64,000 nt of DNA from Candidatus Riflebacteria bacterium HGW-Riflebacteria-1 (GTDB lineage: Bacteria > Muiribacteriota > Ozemobacteria > Ozemobacterales > Ozemobacteraceae), in NCBI GenBank assembly GCA_002839445.1, contig PGYB01000020.1:1-64000 (forward strand), written 5' to 3'. Positions 42,001-49,204 of this stretch are shown in pieces (the stretch's first letter is position 1; every line of letters starts with the position of its first letter). The position numbers and the translations under genes are program-made. The notes below the pieces were generated by a model, which was not told where the DNA came from, searched no databases, and worked only from the letters and a program-made list of their open reading frames with translations.

Positions 42001-42139
42001 GAACCTGCCGATCGAAGTTGAGCCCGTCAGCAGCGATGACAACGCCGAACTTTTCCAGAATCCTGCCGATGCAGCAGAAGCTGAAAAACTCGACGAACTT
42101 GAAAAAGAACTTTTCCTGGAAGTTCCAGAAAAAAAATAA
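36071..42139 (+). CDS. rpoC: RNA polymerase subunit beta' with a giant SI3-like insertion
   Basis: 2022 residues, against about 1200 in B. subtilis and 1407 in E. coli. The N-terminal zinc site is C60, C62, C75, C78. The catalytic loop NADFDGDQM has D455, D457 and D459, and the second cysteine cluster (ACRSKVGICQRC) is intact. The trigger loop starts at M1053 (MRTFHLGGVA) and its other half resumes at about I1744 (IIQGLPRVAELFE). Between them lie about 680 residues built of repeated small beta domains with YPVPRG / G-x-x-V-x-x-G-x-x-L patterns, like the sandwich-barrel hybrid motifs of the SI3 insertion. GGAG stands before the ATG; the gene ends at a strong terminator. Confidence 0.97.
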   Translation: MLDMDKFDAMQISIASPEKVRSWSYGEVKKPETINYRTHKPERDGLFCERIFGPQKDWECFCGKYKSIRYRGIICERCNVEITKAAVRRERMGHIQLVTPVGHIWYSKGSPNYIALLLDISARDLEKVLYFQSYIVIDPGNLPLSKKQLLPEEGTAGEMGYRELREKYGDMFTAKMGAEAVRELLAEIDLPKLERDLSEQLKTSTGTKRTHLLKRIELVKMFARSVSRPEWMILDVIPVIPPDLRPMVQLDGGRFATSDLNDLYRRVINRNNRLKRLIKLQAPDIIIKNEKRMLQEAVNALIDNGRRGKLVTGPNNRPLKSLTDMLKGKQGRFRQNLLGKRVDYSGRSVIVVGPTLKLHQAGLPKKMALELFKPFVMNRLQQVGLAANIKSAKKMIERERNEVWDVLEEVIKHHPIMLNRAPTLHRLGIQAFEPVLIEGKAIQIHPLVCAAYNADFDGDQMAVHVPLMLDAQIEARMLMLSSNNILKPADGLPISAPSQDMTIGLFYLTIEKPEGEGYPTNEIKLGKGMTWEKLLLNDGRPYNFKLAQEVAEKLPAGTVIDSAETVELLKKAKAESITVYRSPVFHSMGEAVNAYETGKYNLLWPIYLKRSEVDKNYKDDEKQSIARDHYIRTTIGRVIFNDNLPEGFPFQNMQIKKGNVSTLIKRMFNEYSLTIVGEVLDRLKTLGFKFATVSGLTISIVDMIDPPKKKEILEQADKKVFKIRERWEKGEITRDERKQGEVDVWTKATEDVTDDLLQKFESTAHLGEFNPVYMMAFSGARGNMQQIRQLAAMRGLMSNPRGDILAFPIKSNFREGLNQSEYFISTYGARKGLVDTALRTADSGYLTRRLVDVAQDVVITIPDCGTELGVEVSPIRQNRTSNNIMIDDIVVPIRYRIAGRVLARPIIHPATGEVVVIEYDGNKIKLDGGLYCTDDIAAEIETHCEFPIPIEEIKLDMICAEQIIDPKTNRIIVRPDRPINEYVLERVRESGFPELKVRSKILMRSPLACRSKVGICQRCYGADLATGKVVDIGEAVGIIAAQSIGEPGTQLTMRTFHLGGVALAQRSYIKSRSVGTARFDALKLAKISDRSKFEIGSGTETFDKSEFGSSIKTVVVGGHLIIEGRNNRKDRLHIPVGSEMRVEPGEKVTPGKAVAEYNPNNIVTGYTGEVIFEGIEQKDGMVVSETGIIRILTQDFDPVTKDFVIEDYKIPQGATLRVEDNEIIHAGNLLAEISAQSHAAIARMDGIARFENIRVKNKQVISDNGMVFIFPVGDKHGERKEYSLPKGVKEAKEAAIKNAGLILNVKNGDEVYPSQKLLSVISEVDGTVSLTAGGTKISVSKEAEEEYEFKGEMAAAIDEQNKMLSLIAPISGLVRVINEKSAANKTLDRKRVIVKNEIEYPVPRGVILRPKENCKIANGGDVAEGGELTTKLFIQAEIDGVVEVTKISSETRIHLITDDIELIQNATLARAAVNRETDDVIAESGTVIDDDLFSIIDENRAAVREVYIVKGEQKAVNVIGEDDIKVQYPVPRGATINVDDGQVVKAGDKLVSDIEPMTSEISGKVNYIYGYNKIICEEIIEKVLVYSGVEFSYPATLSLKFPPTVVKDGELTVTPIPFETYTQVEDSDGAGIRICQRVLHEKKYAITKEMVSSGALIVADGQQVKEGQILAVLKAGNKGVVLLDHDSSKEGKVKSTIKSIIVQPGESHQILDGAELRIDDGSKVKKGEILAKWGASARKTTDIIQGLPRVAELFEVRRPKKEAVIAEEAGIIHVAGNAVTIQDYKSGIEKPVRLAFGSSGLVVHDGEYVEAGDVLTDGKVFTKKLVKVVGLPIVRRYLMDEIQRVYRDQGVSINDKHIEIIVRQMLRKVVITESGDSEFLQNESVQVRKFEERVNRLIEKGKRPPQGVPMIQGITKASLTTDSFISAASFQETTRVLTKAAIKSKVDYLKGLKENLIIGKLIPAGTGLSVNKNINFRNLPIEVEPVSSDDNAELFQNPADAAEAEKLDELEKELFLEVPEKK

Positions 42140-42170
42140 TCTTTACCTAAGATTTTTCGATCAACTTAAA

Positions 42171-42198
42171 AGCCGCCCCAGCAAAGGGGCGGCTTTTT
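42171..42198 (+). terminator. Terminator of rpoBC
   Basis: agccgcccc (42171-42179) pairs perfectly with ggggcggct (42186-42194), followed by T5. Confidence 0.92.
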
Positions 42199-42249
42199 GT
42201 GTACACTGATATTTTGTGATCTCAGCAGTCATTTGATCGCAAAGGGCAG

Positions 42250-42305
42250 TTGACAAGGTTGTAAACATGTGCTAATATCAAATTCCACCTCTTTGCATCA
42301 GGTGG
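42250..42305 (+). promoter_or_regulatory. Promoter and 5' hairpin of the rpsL ribosomal operon
   Basis: TTGACA (42250-42255), 17-base spacer, TAATAT (42273-42278), start near 42285. Exactly there begins a hairpin: ccacct (42285-42290) with aggtgg (42300-42305). A 5'-terminal hairpin is also predicted for rpoB. This is the only clear promoter found in front of the long block to rplQ. Confidence 0.75.
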
Positions 42306-42351
42306 GGATTTTGCAGTTTGCAGAATCAATTTCGTAAAGGAAGGTGTTGTC

Positions 42352-42726
42352 GTGCCTACTATTAATCAATTAATCAGAAAGGCCAGACAGGCGGTTAAGT
42401 ATAAATCCAACTCGCCGGCGCTTGATAGCTGCCCGCAGAGACGTGGTGTTTGTACTGTAGTTAAAACCACTACACCGAAGAAACCGAACTCGGCTCTTCG
42501 TAAAATCGCCCGTATCAGGCTGACTAACAAGATTGAGGTAACCGCCTACATTCCCGGTATCGGTCACAACCTGCAGGAGCATTCAGTTGTAATGATCCGC
42601 GGCGGCCGCGTAAAGGATTTGCCAGGTGTTCGTTACCACATCATTCGCGGAGCACTGGATTGCGCTGGCGTTGCCAACCGCATGCAGTCTCGCTCTAAGT
42701 ATGGTGCCAAACGGCCCAAGAAATAA
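42352..42726 (+). CDS. rpsL: Ribosomal protein S12
   Basis: 124 residues from GTG 42352, with AAGGAAGG in front. It is part of the decoding centre of the small subunit. The loop TTTPKKPNSALRK keeps the lysines (K43, K44) whose change gives streptomycin resistance, and RGGRVKDLPGVRYH holds the aspartate often methylthiolated. Length and sequence are normal. It is the first gene of the str cluster; the stop codon overlaps the rpsG ribosome site. Confidence 0.97.
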   Translation: MPTINQLIRKARQAVKYKSNSPALDSCPQRRGVCTVVKTTTPKKPNSALRKIARIRLTNKIEVTAYIPGIGHNLQEHSVVMIRGGRVKDLPGVRYHIIRGALDCAGVANRMQSRSKYGAKRPKK

Positions 42727-42739
42727 GGAGATTTAATTC

Positions 42740-43213
42740 ATGCCACGTCGTGGTCACGTATCAAAAAGAGAATTGACTCCTGATTCAGTTTACAACTCTA
42801 AGCTGGTCACCCGCTTCATCAATAACCTGATGCTGTGTGGCAAAAAGAGCATCGGCAGCCGCATATTCTATGATGCAGTTGAAATGCTGAGCAAGAAGCG
42901 CAAAGACGACAATGGTCTTGAGCTTTTCAAAAAGGTTGTAGACAGTGCTAAGCCAATCGTTGAAGTTCGCAGTAAACGCGTTGGTGGAGCTAACTATCAG
43001 GTTCCTATCGAAGTTAAGGCCGATCGCGCTGTTGCTCTTGCCTTCCGCTGGATTCTCAAGCATTCCAGAGCTAGAAAAGAAAAATCAATGGCTGACCGTC
43101 TTTCAGGAGAATTCGACGACATTCTCAACAACACCGGCGCTACTATGAAGAAGCGTGACGAAGTGCACAGAATGGCCGACGCCAACAAGGCATTTGCCCA
43201 CTTCAAGGTTTGA
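42740..43213 (+). CDS. rpsG: Ribosomal protein S7
   Basis: 157 residues (156 is usual). It starts 16S rRNA head assembly and touches the E site. It opens MPRRGHVSKRE and contains GSRIFYDAVEML and the conserved VGGANYQVPIEV loop. AAGGAG overlaps the rpsL stop. It is cotranscribed with rpsL and fusA. Confidence 0.97.
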   Translation: MPRRGHVSKRELTPDSVYNSKLVTRFINNLMLCGKKSIGSRIFYDAVEMLSKKRKDDNGLELFKKVVDSAKPIVEVRSKRVGGANYQVPIEVKADRAVALAFRWILKHSRARKEKSMADRLSGEFDDILNNTGATMKKRDEVHRMADANKAFAHFKV

Positions 43214-43259
43214 TAAATTTTCTTGTGTAATCTGTTGCATTAAAGAAGGCATCCATTAA

Positions 43260-45386
43260 ATGACGACTCTCGAGACAATCAGCAAGATCAGAAACATCGG
43301 TATTGTGGCCCACATTGATGCGGGCAAAACCACAACTACCGAGAGAATTCTGTATTACACTGGTAAAGCCTACAAGATGGGCGAAGTCCACGAGGGAACC
43401 GCTGTCATGGACTGGATGGTTCAGGAGCAGGAGCGTGGAATCACGATCACGAGTGCGGCAACAAAATGCCACTGGCGTGATTGTGACATCAACATTATAG
43501 ACACGCCCGGGCACGTGGATTTTACTGCCGAAGTCGAACGCTCTCTCCGAGTTTTAGACGGTGCGGTGGTGGTTTTTTGTGCGGTTGCAGGTGTTCAGCC
43601 TCAGTCTGAAACTGTCTGGCGCCAGGCCAATCGCTACAAGGTTCCAAGGGTTGCTTTCGTCAATAAAATGGATAGAACCGGCGCAAGTTTTGACAGAGTA
43701 GTTCAGCAGATCGCTGACCGCCTTGGCTCAAAGCCTCTTCCGATTGTTCTGCCAGTTGGCGCAGAGGAGAGCTTTGCTGGTCATATTGATCTGTTAACCA
43801 TGAAAGAGTACATCTGGGATGAAGAATCACAGAAAAAGCTTGGTGCAGAATTCAAGACAAGCGAAGTTGCGGTCGAGTATCTCGAAAGGGCGAAAGCCGC
43901 GAGAGATTCTATGATTGAAACTCTTTCGGCCTTTAACGATGAGATTCTTGAGCTTTATCTCGAAGAAAAAGAGATTTCTCTTGAGCTTCTGCAGAAAACC
44001 CTGCGTCAGGCTACTATCGAGAACAAGATAGTGCCGGTGCTCTGTGGTTCAAGTCTTCGCAACAAAGGTGTTCAGAACCTTCTTGATGCGGTGACCTGGT
44101 ATCTTCCTTCTCCTCTCGACATTCCGCCGACCGTGGCCTACATGCCTGAAACCCACGAAGAAGTGACTATCGCGGTAGACCCGGCGGGCGAATTTGCCGC
44201 TCTTGTCTTTAAGATTGCAACTGATCCGCACGTTGGTAAGCTCGCTTACCTGAGAATTTATTCTGGAAGTATTGAATCTGGTAAAGTGGTTTATAATCTG
44301 ACTCGCGATGGTCGCAAAGAACGCATTGGCAGACTGTTGCAGATGCACGCCAACCAGCGCCAGGATCTTCCTGCTGCTTCTGCTGGCGACATCGTTGCTG
44401 CTGTAGGCCTGAAGAATATTGGCACCGGCGATACTCTTGCCTGTTCGACTGGCCGTCCGACTCTTGAAAAAATCATTTTCCCCGAAACTGTAATTTCTGT
44501 TGCCATTGAGCCAAAGACCCAGGGCGATCTGTCAAAATTGACCGAAGTTCTTGAGGCTCTTATGAATGAAGACCCGACCTTCAAAGCCAAGATCGACTCA
44601 GAGACTGGTGAAACCCTTATTTCTGGCATGGGCGAGCTGCACCTCGAAGTTATCGTTGATCGCATAATTCGCGAATTCAACGTCAGAGCTTCGGTTGGTA
44701 AGCCGCAGGTTGCCTACAAAGAAGGAATCACAGCCTCCGGTAAAGGTGAAAGCCTTTATGAAAAGCAGATTGGCGGTAAGAACCATTATGCTCAGGTCGT
44801 AATTGTTGTTGAGCCTCTCGAAAGAGGGCAGGGGTTCAAGTTTGTCAACAAGCTTGTCAAAGGCACTCTGCCGGCGCAATTTGTTGCTGCTATAGAAAAA
44901 GGTTGCCAGGATGCTATGAATGATGGTATCTTAGCAGGCTTCCCGGTGGTAGATGTTATGGCAACGCTTACTTCGGCGATGTTTCGCGAAACTGAGAGCA
45001 ACGAAATTGCTTTTAAGATAGCGACTTACGAAGCCATGAAGTCAGCCATGCGTAACGCCAGACCGGTTCTTCTCGAACCTTTCATGAAGGTTGAGATCGA
45101 GACTCCCGAAGGTTATGTCGGCGATATCATTGGTAACATGAATTCACGTCGTGGAAAGGTAATCAACATGGAAATGCGCGAGGACATCAGAGTAATCGAT
45201 TGTCATGCGCCGCTATCTGACATGTTTGGTTATTCAACCCAGCTGCGATCACTCTCGCAGGGGCGTGCCACCTTCACCATGGAGCTTTTGCATTATGATG
45301 AAGCTCCCAAGTCCGTTACTGAACGTATTCTTGGCGCGTTTGGCTACAGCCAGCCGCCACAGCAAATGATTGCCGGCGATAATTGA
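43260..45386 (+). CDS. fusA: Elongation factor G
   Basis: 708 residues, all five domains. This GTPase drives translocation. G1 is AHIDAGKTTTT, the switch region is RGITITSAAT, G3 is DTPGHVDF, and G4 is NKMD. The C-terminal part includes GYVGDIIGNMNSRRG. A weak GAAGG site lies 10 nt before the ATG. Unlike many str operons, no tuf gene follows; rpsJ starts 44 bases on. Confidence 0.97.
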   Translation: MTTLETISKIRNIGIVAHIDAGKTTTTERILYYTGKAYKMGEVHEGTAVMDWMVQEQERGITITSAATKCHWRDCDINIIDTPGHVDFTAEVERSLRVLDGAVVVFCAVAGVQPQSETVWRQANRYKVPRVAFVNKMDRTGASFDRVVQQIADRLGSKPLPIVLPVGAEESFAGHIDLLTMKEYIWDEESQKKLGAEFKTSEVAVEYLERAKAARDSMIETLSAFNDEILELYLEEKEISLELLQKTLRQATIENKIVPVLCGSSLRNKGVQNLLDAVTWYLPSPLDIPPTVAYMPETHEEVTIAVDPAGEFAALVFKIATDPHVGKLAYLRIYSGSIESGKVVYNLTRDGRKERIGRLLQMHANQRQDLPAASAGDIVAAVGLKNIGTGDTLACSTGRPTLEKIIFPETVISVAIEPKTQGDLSKLTEVLEALMNEDPTFKAKIDSETGETLISGMGELHLEVIVDRIIREFNVRASVGKPQVAYKEGITASGKGESLYEKQIGGKNHYAQVVIVVEPLERGQGFKFVNKLVKGTLPAQFVAAIEKGCQDAMNDGILAGFPVVDVMATLTSAMFRETESNEIAFKIATYEAMKSAMRNARPVLLEPFMKVEIETPEGYVGDIIGNMNSRRGKVINMEMREDIRVIDCHAPLSDMFGYSTQLRSLSQGRATFTMELLHYDEAPKSVTERILGAFGYSQPPQQMIAGDN

Positions 45387-45430
45387 TCACCGGAATCAAT
45401 CTCTAATTAAAATCCAAGGAGGATTTTACA

Positions 45431-45742
45431 ATGGCTAAGCAGAAGATGCGGTTGTCACTGAAGGCTTTTGATCATCGTCTTCTTGACCAGTCAGTGGCCA
45501 GAATCTGTGACACCGTAAAACGCACTGGAACCAAAATTTCCGGCCCGATCCCGATGCCGACCGAGCTGAGAAAATATACGGTTCTGCGCTCTCCCTTTGT
45601 TAACAAGGATGCACGCGAACAGTTCGAAATGAGAATCCACAAGCGCAACATCGACCTGTACAATCCGTCAAGTCAGACTGTTGATTCTCTCATGAACATG
45701 GACCTTCCATCCGGCGTCAACATCGAAATCAAGATGTTGTAA
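45431..45742 (+). CDS. rpsJ: Ribosomal protein S10
   Basis: 103 residues, normal length. It belongs to the 30S head and, as NusE, to antitermination complexes. The conserved loop IPMPTELRKYTVLRSPFVNKDAREQFE region is intact. A strong AAGGAGG site (45416-45422) precedes the ATG. It opens the S10 cluster directly behind fusA with no terminator or new promoter seen. Confidence 0.97.
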   Translation: MAKQKMRLSLKAFDHRLLDQSVARICDTVKRTGTKISGPIPMPTELRKYTVLRSPFVNKDAREQFEMRIHKRNIDLYNPSSQTVDSLMNMDLPSGVNIEIKML

Positions 45743-45769
45743 TCGGAAGGATATCAGGAGGAAATTATA

Positions 45770-46393
45770 ATGGGCGTTAAGGCAATATTGGGTACCAAAG
45801 TTGGTATGACCCAGATTTTTACAGACGATGGCAACGTAGTTCCTGTAACCGTTATCAGCGCAGGTCCCTGCACCATCATCCGCAAGGGTGACAGCAGCGT
45901 ACAGGTCGGTTATCGCGAGATCAGACCAGAAGCAGTTAAAAGACTGCTCAACAAACCACTGCGCATGAGCTTTGAAAAAGCCGGTGTTAAACCGTTCCGT
46001 TTTGTAAGAAGCTTGCCCGCTGACGAACTTGAAGGCATTGAGCCGAATACCGAAATCAATGTTTCAATGTTTAAAGAAGGTGACCAGGTATGTGTCACCG
46101 GAACCAGCAAGGGTAAAGGTTTTTCCGGCGCAATGGAGCGTCACAACTTCAACGGAGCACAGATGACGCACGGTCAGTCAGACCGCGCACGCGCGACCGG
46201 TTCCTGCGGTTCTGGTACTCAAGCATCAAGAACCTGGAAGGGCAAGAGACTGCCTGGTCAGATGGGTAATGTTCGCAAAACTGTAAAAGGTCTGAAGATA
46301 GTTAAGGTTGACGAGCAGAAAAATCTTCTGCTGGTTAAGGGTTCCATCCCTGGAGCCTCGAACGGTCTGGTTATTATCAGGCATCAGGCTTAA
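45770..46393 (+). CDS. rplC: Ribosomal protein L3
   Basis: 207 residues. It has the bacterial start GVKAILGTKVGMTQIF and the MTHGQSDRARATGSCG loop that reaches the peptidyl-transferase centre. AGGAGG (45756-45761) precedes ATG 45770. It is an early assembly protein of the 50S subunit. Nothing unusual is seen. Confidence 0.96.
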   Translation: MGVKAILGTKVGMTQIFTDDGNVVPVTVISAGPCTIIRKGDSSVQVGYREIRPEAVKRLLNKPLRMSFEKAGVKPFRFVRSLPADELEGIEPNTEINVSMFKEGDQVCVTGTSKGKGFSGAMERHNFNGAQMTHGQSDRARATGSCGSGTQASRTWKGKRLPGQMGNVRKTVKGLKIVKVDEQKNLLLVKGSIPGASNGLVIIRHQA

Positions 46394-46408
46394 GGAACGG
46401 AGGAAATC

Positions 46409-47029
46409 ATGGAAACCAAAATTTTTAAAATGAATGGAACCGCCAGCGGTTCAGTTAATCTTGATGAAAGAGTTTTTGCTGTAAAGGCACATCCTCAGAC
46501 CATCACAGATGTAGTAAAGGCTCAGCTCAATAATGAGCGCCAGGGTACTGTTGCTACCAAAACTAGAAGCGAAGTAGCCGGCAGCACAAGAAAGCTGTTC
46601 AAGCAAAAAGGCACCGGTCGTGCGCGACAGGCCGATATCAAGTCCCCACTGCACCCAGGTGGCGGTATCGCATTCGGACCTCATCAGCAGATATATGATC
46701 AGCGCCCACCCAAAAAGGTCGTTGACCGCGCTCTTATTGGCGTTCTCACCGAACTCGCCAATGCCGGCACCATACGTATTGTTGAAAATCTTGAATTTGC
46801 CAGCGGCAAAACCAAAGATGTCAGACTTTTTCTTGAATCACACAAGCTCAACAAGGTTCTGTTCGTGGTTCCCGAAATTTCTGATAACACCAGACGCGCA
46901 ACATCGAATCTGCACAACGTTAAAGTTGTCACTCCGATGAATGTTAACGTTGTAGACCTGCTTAAGTTTGGCCATGTTGCCATCAACGACAAGGCAGTGA
47001 AAATGCTCGAGGAGGTACTCGTAAAATGA
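46409..47029 (+). CDS. rplD: Ribosomal protein L4
   Basis: 206 residues, normal. The tunnel loop is present as RQADIKSPLHPGGGIAFGPH after the basic KQKGTGRAR stretch. In E. coli L4 also represses the S10 operon; whether it does so here cannot be told, because the S10 leader is absent (rpsJ follows fusA directly). The last codons overlap rplW as ATGA. Confidence 0.96.
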   Translation: METKIFKMNGTASGSVNLDERVFAVKAHPQTITDVVKAQLNNERQGTVATKTRSEVAGSTRKLFKQKGTGRARQADIKSPLHPGGGIAFGPHQQIYDQRPPKKVVDRALIGVLTELANAGTIRIVENLEFASGKTKDVRLFLESHKLNKVLFVVPEISDNTRRATSNLHNVKVVTPMNVNVVDLLKFGHVAINDKAVKMLEEVLVK

Positions 47030-47316
47030 ACACACCTCAGGATATCGTAATTCAGCCAATCGTTTCTGAGAAGAGCTACGATCGCATGGGCGAAGGCATT
47101 TATCAGTTCAAGGTCGCCAAAGGCGCCAACAAAGCTCAGATAAAAGACGCTATCGAAGCCCTTTTCAAAGTTACCGTTAACAAAGTTAACACCGTAACTG
47201 TTGTAAGAAAGCCCAAACGACGCGGAGTTTTCCATGGTTACACTTCTTCGTGGAAGAAAGCCATCGTTACCCTTAAAGAAGGCGATTCAATTGCATTCTT
47301 TGAGGGAATTGCCTGA
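47026..47316 (+). CDS. rplW: Ribosomal protein L23
   Basis: 96 residues, normal length. It lies at the tunnel exit and is the docking site for trigger factor and SRP. It has the typical IVSEKSYDRM opening and the VRKPKRRGVFHGYTSSWKKA loop. It overlaps rplD by four bases, with GGAGGT (47011-47016) inside rplD. Unlike its neighbours at the tunnel rim (L22, L29, L17), it is not enlarged. Confidence 0.96.
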   Translation: MNTPQDIVIQPIVSEKSYDRMGEGIYQFKVAKGANKAQIKDAIEALFKVTVNKVNTVTVVRKPKRRGVFHGYTSSWKKAIVTLKEGDSIAFFEGIA

Positions 47317-47337
47317 GTGCAGGAATAGGAGAAAGTT

Positions 47338-48165
47338 ATGAGTATGAAGAGTTATAATCCAACAACGCCTTCACGTCGTTTTATGACCGGTTTTGATTTC
47401 TCAGATATCACTACCGATACCCCTCATAAGCCGTTGTGTGAATGGCTCAAAACCACTGCTGGCCGCAATCATCATGGCCACGTTACCCAGAGACACAGAG
47501 GCGGCGGTGCAAGACGCCTTTATCGCATAATCGATTACAAGCGCGACAAAGACGGAGTTCCCGGCACTGTTGCAACTATCGAATACGATCCTAATCGCAC
47601 CTGTCGCATCGCGTTGATTAACTACCGCGATGGCGAAAAGCGCTATGTTCTGGCCCACGAAGGCATCAAGGTCGGAGACGTTATCGAAAGCGGCGCGCAC
47701 GCTGACATTCTGCCCGGCAACTGTCTGCCCCTCCGCAACATCCCGCTGGGTTCTACCATTCACAACATTGAAATGAAGCCAGGCAAAGGTGCCCAGATTG
47801 CAAGATCTGCCGGTGCCAGCGCACAGCTTGTTGGTAAAGAAGGCAAATACGCTCAGATCAACATGCCCTCAGGCGAAATGAGAATGATTCTTATCGATTG
47901 TCGTGCCACCCTTGGCAAGATCGGTAACTCAGACCACATGAACGTTACCCTCGGTAAGGCCGGACGCAAAAGATGGATGGGGATTCGCCCGTTCGTCAGA
48001 GGTTCTGCAATGAATCCGTGTGATCACCCGCACGGTGGTGGTGAAGCTCGCGCCAGCCGCGGACGCACACCAGTATCTCTCTGGGGTAAACCTGCTCAGG
48101 GTTTCAAGACCAGAAAGAAAAAGAACCAGTCCAGCAAATACATCATTTCGCGCTGTAAGAAGTAA
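47338..48165 (+). CDS. rplB: Ribosomal protein L2
   Basis: 275 residues, normal. It is an essential 23S-binding protein near the peptidyl-transferase centre. RNHHGHVTQRHRGGGARR near the start and the MNPCDHPHGGGEAR motif with its key histidine are both present. TAGGAG lies before the ATG. Confidence 0.97.
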   Translation: MSMKSYNPTTPSRRFMTGFDFSDITTDTPHKPLCEWLKTTAGRNHHGHVTQRHRGGGARRLYRIIDYKRDKDGVPGTVATIEYDPNRTCRIALINYRDGEKRYVLAHEGIKVGDVIESGAHADILPGNCLPLRNIPLGSTIHNIEMKPGKGAQIARSAGASAQLVGKEGKYAQINMPSGEMRMILIDCRATLGKIGNSDHMNVTLGKAGRKRWMGIRPFVRGSAMNPCDHPHGGGEARASRGRTPVSLWGKPAQGFKTRKKKNQSSKYIISRCKK

Positions 48166-48177
48166 GGGAGAATACCA

Positions 48178-48447
48178 ATGGCTAAAAAAGCTCCATTTGT
48201 TTGTGTAAGACTGCTCAAGAGAGTTCAGGAAATGAACCATGCCGGTGAAAAGCGTCAGCTAAAGACCTGGTCAAGGTCATCAACCGTTTACCCAGAAATG
48301 GTTGGTCACACCATCGCCGTTCATAATGGTAAAAAACACGTGCCAGTTTTCATCACTGAAAATATGGTTGGCCACAAGCTTGGCGAATTCGCAGCGACCA
48401 GAACCTTCAAGGCTCACGCTGGCGAAAAAGCTACCAAGCTTAAATAG
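48178..48447 (+). CDS. rpsS: Ribosomal protein S19
   Basis: 89 residues, normal. It is a 30S head protein that pairs with S13. RSSTVYPEMVGHTIAVHNGKKH and ENMVGHKLGEFAATRTF are typical. A GGGAG site precedes the ATG. Confidence 0.97.
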   Translation: MAKKAPFVCVRLLKRVQEMNHAGEKRQLKTWSRSSTVYPEMVGHTIAVHNGKKHVPVFITENMVGHKLGEFAATRTFKAHAGEKATKLK

Positions 48448-48463
48448 GGAAGGAGAAATAAGA

Positions 48464-49204
48464 ATGTTACGACTTGTTGGTGTAACCATTCCCGATGACG
48501 TTGATCTGTTCAACGGCCTGCGTATGATCAAAGGCCTTGACACCAAAAACAGCCGCGCCAGAATTGAAACTGTTCTGACCAAAGCCGGCCTCTATAACCG
48601 CCAGCTCCAGCCGAACGGCAAGCTTGAAAAAGTTTACCCCAAGGTTGGCGACCTGAGCTGGACTGATAAAACAAGACTTATCGATCTTCTCGAAATGCCC
48701 AAGGCAGTTCTGAGAAACATCGGTTCAAGCCCGAAGAAGCTCAGACTCATCGCTGACGCTATTCGTGGCAAAACCGTAGACGAAGCACTTGCTATTCTGC
48801 AGTTCATGCAGAAGGGTGAAGCTCCGACTCTGCTTAAACTTCTCAAATCAGCTATCGCCAATGCCGGCAGTAACCATGATCTTCGCGCAGATGACCTCTA
48901 TATTGCCAAGATCACCATCGACGGTGGCGCCACCATGAAGAGATTCATGGCCCGTGCCCGCGGTCGTGCCTGTCGCATTCGCAAAAGAACCTCACACGCC
49001 AAGATCGTTCTGCGCGAAAAATTCTCAATGGCCAAGTTTGCCGTAAGTGCTCAGACTGCTGAAGCAGGTGCCAAGAAGACAGTTAAAAAAGCTGCCAGCA
49101 AGCCCGCCGCCTCCAGCAAGCCAGCTGCTAAAGCCGCTAACCCGGCCGCAGCCAAGAAAACCACTACCAAAAAGACCACCAAACCCGCCGGAGGTAAAGA
49201 ATAA
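48464..49204 (+). CDS. rplV: Ribosomal protein L22 with an S13-like N-terminal domain and Ala/Lys-rich tail
   Basis: 246 residues, against about 110-115 for ordinary L22. GGAAGG precedes ATG 48464; no ribosome site lies before the internal M78, so the long form should be the product. Residues 78-188 are a complete L22 (SSPKKLRLIADAIRGKTVDEAL; ARGRACRIRKRTSHAKIV). Residues 1-77 resemble the start of ribosomal protein S13: RLVGVTIPDD against S13 RIAGVDLPRN, then a LRMIKGL against LPYIYGI turn, and KVGDLSWTDKTRLIDLLE against RVKDLTEDEISSIKKVLE. A complete S13 is also encoded at 58593. Residues 189-246 are an Ala/Lys/Pro-rich flexible tail. Its stop overlaps rpsC (TAATG). The role of the fusion is unknown. 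Confidence 0.93.
   Translation: MLRLVGVTIPDDVDLFNGLRMIKGLDTKNSRARIETVLTKAGLYNRQLQPNGKLEKVYPKVGDLSWTDKTRLIDLLEMPKAVLRNIGSSPKKLRLIADAIRGKTVDEALAILQFMQKGEAPTLLKLLKSAIANAGSNHDLRADDLYIAKITIDGGATMKRFMARARGRACRIRKRTSHAKIVLREKFSMAKFAVSAQTAEAGAKKTVKKAASKPAASSKPAAKAANPAAAKKTTTKKTTKPAGGKE

Noticed and set aside
48302..48463. Upstream extension of the L22 frame inside rpsS
   Set aside because: It overlaps S19 in another frame; the ribosome site and the S13-like start fit ATG 48464.
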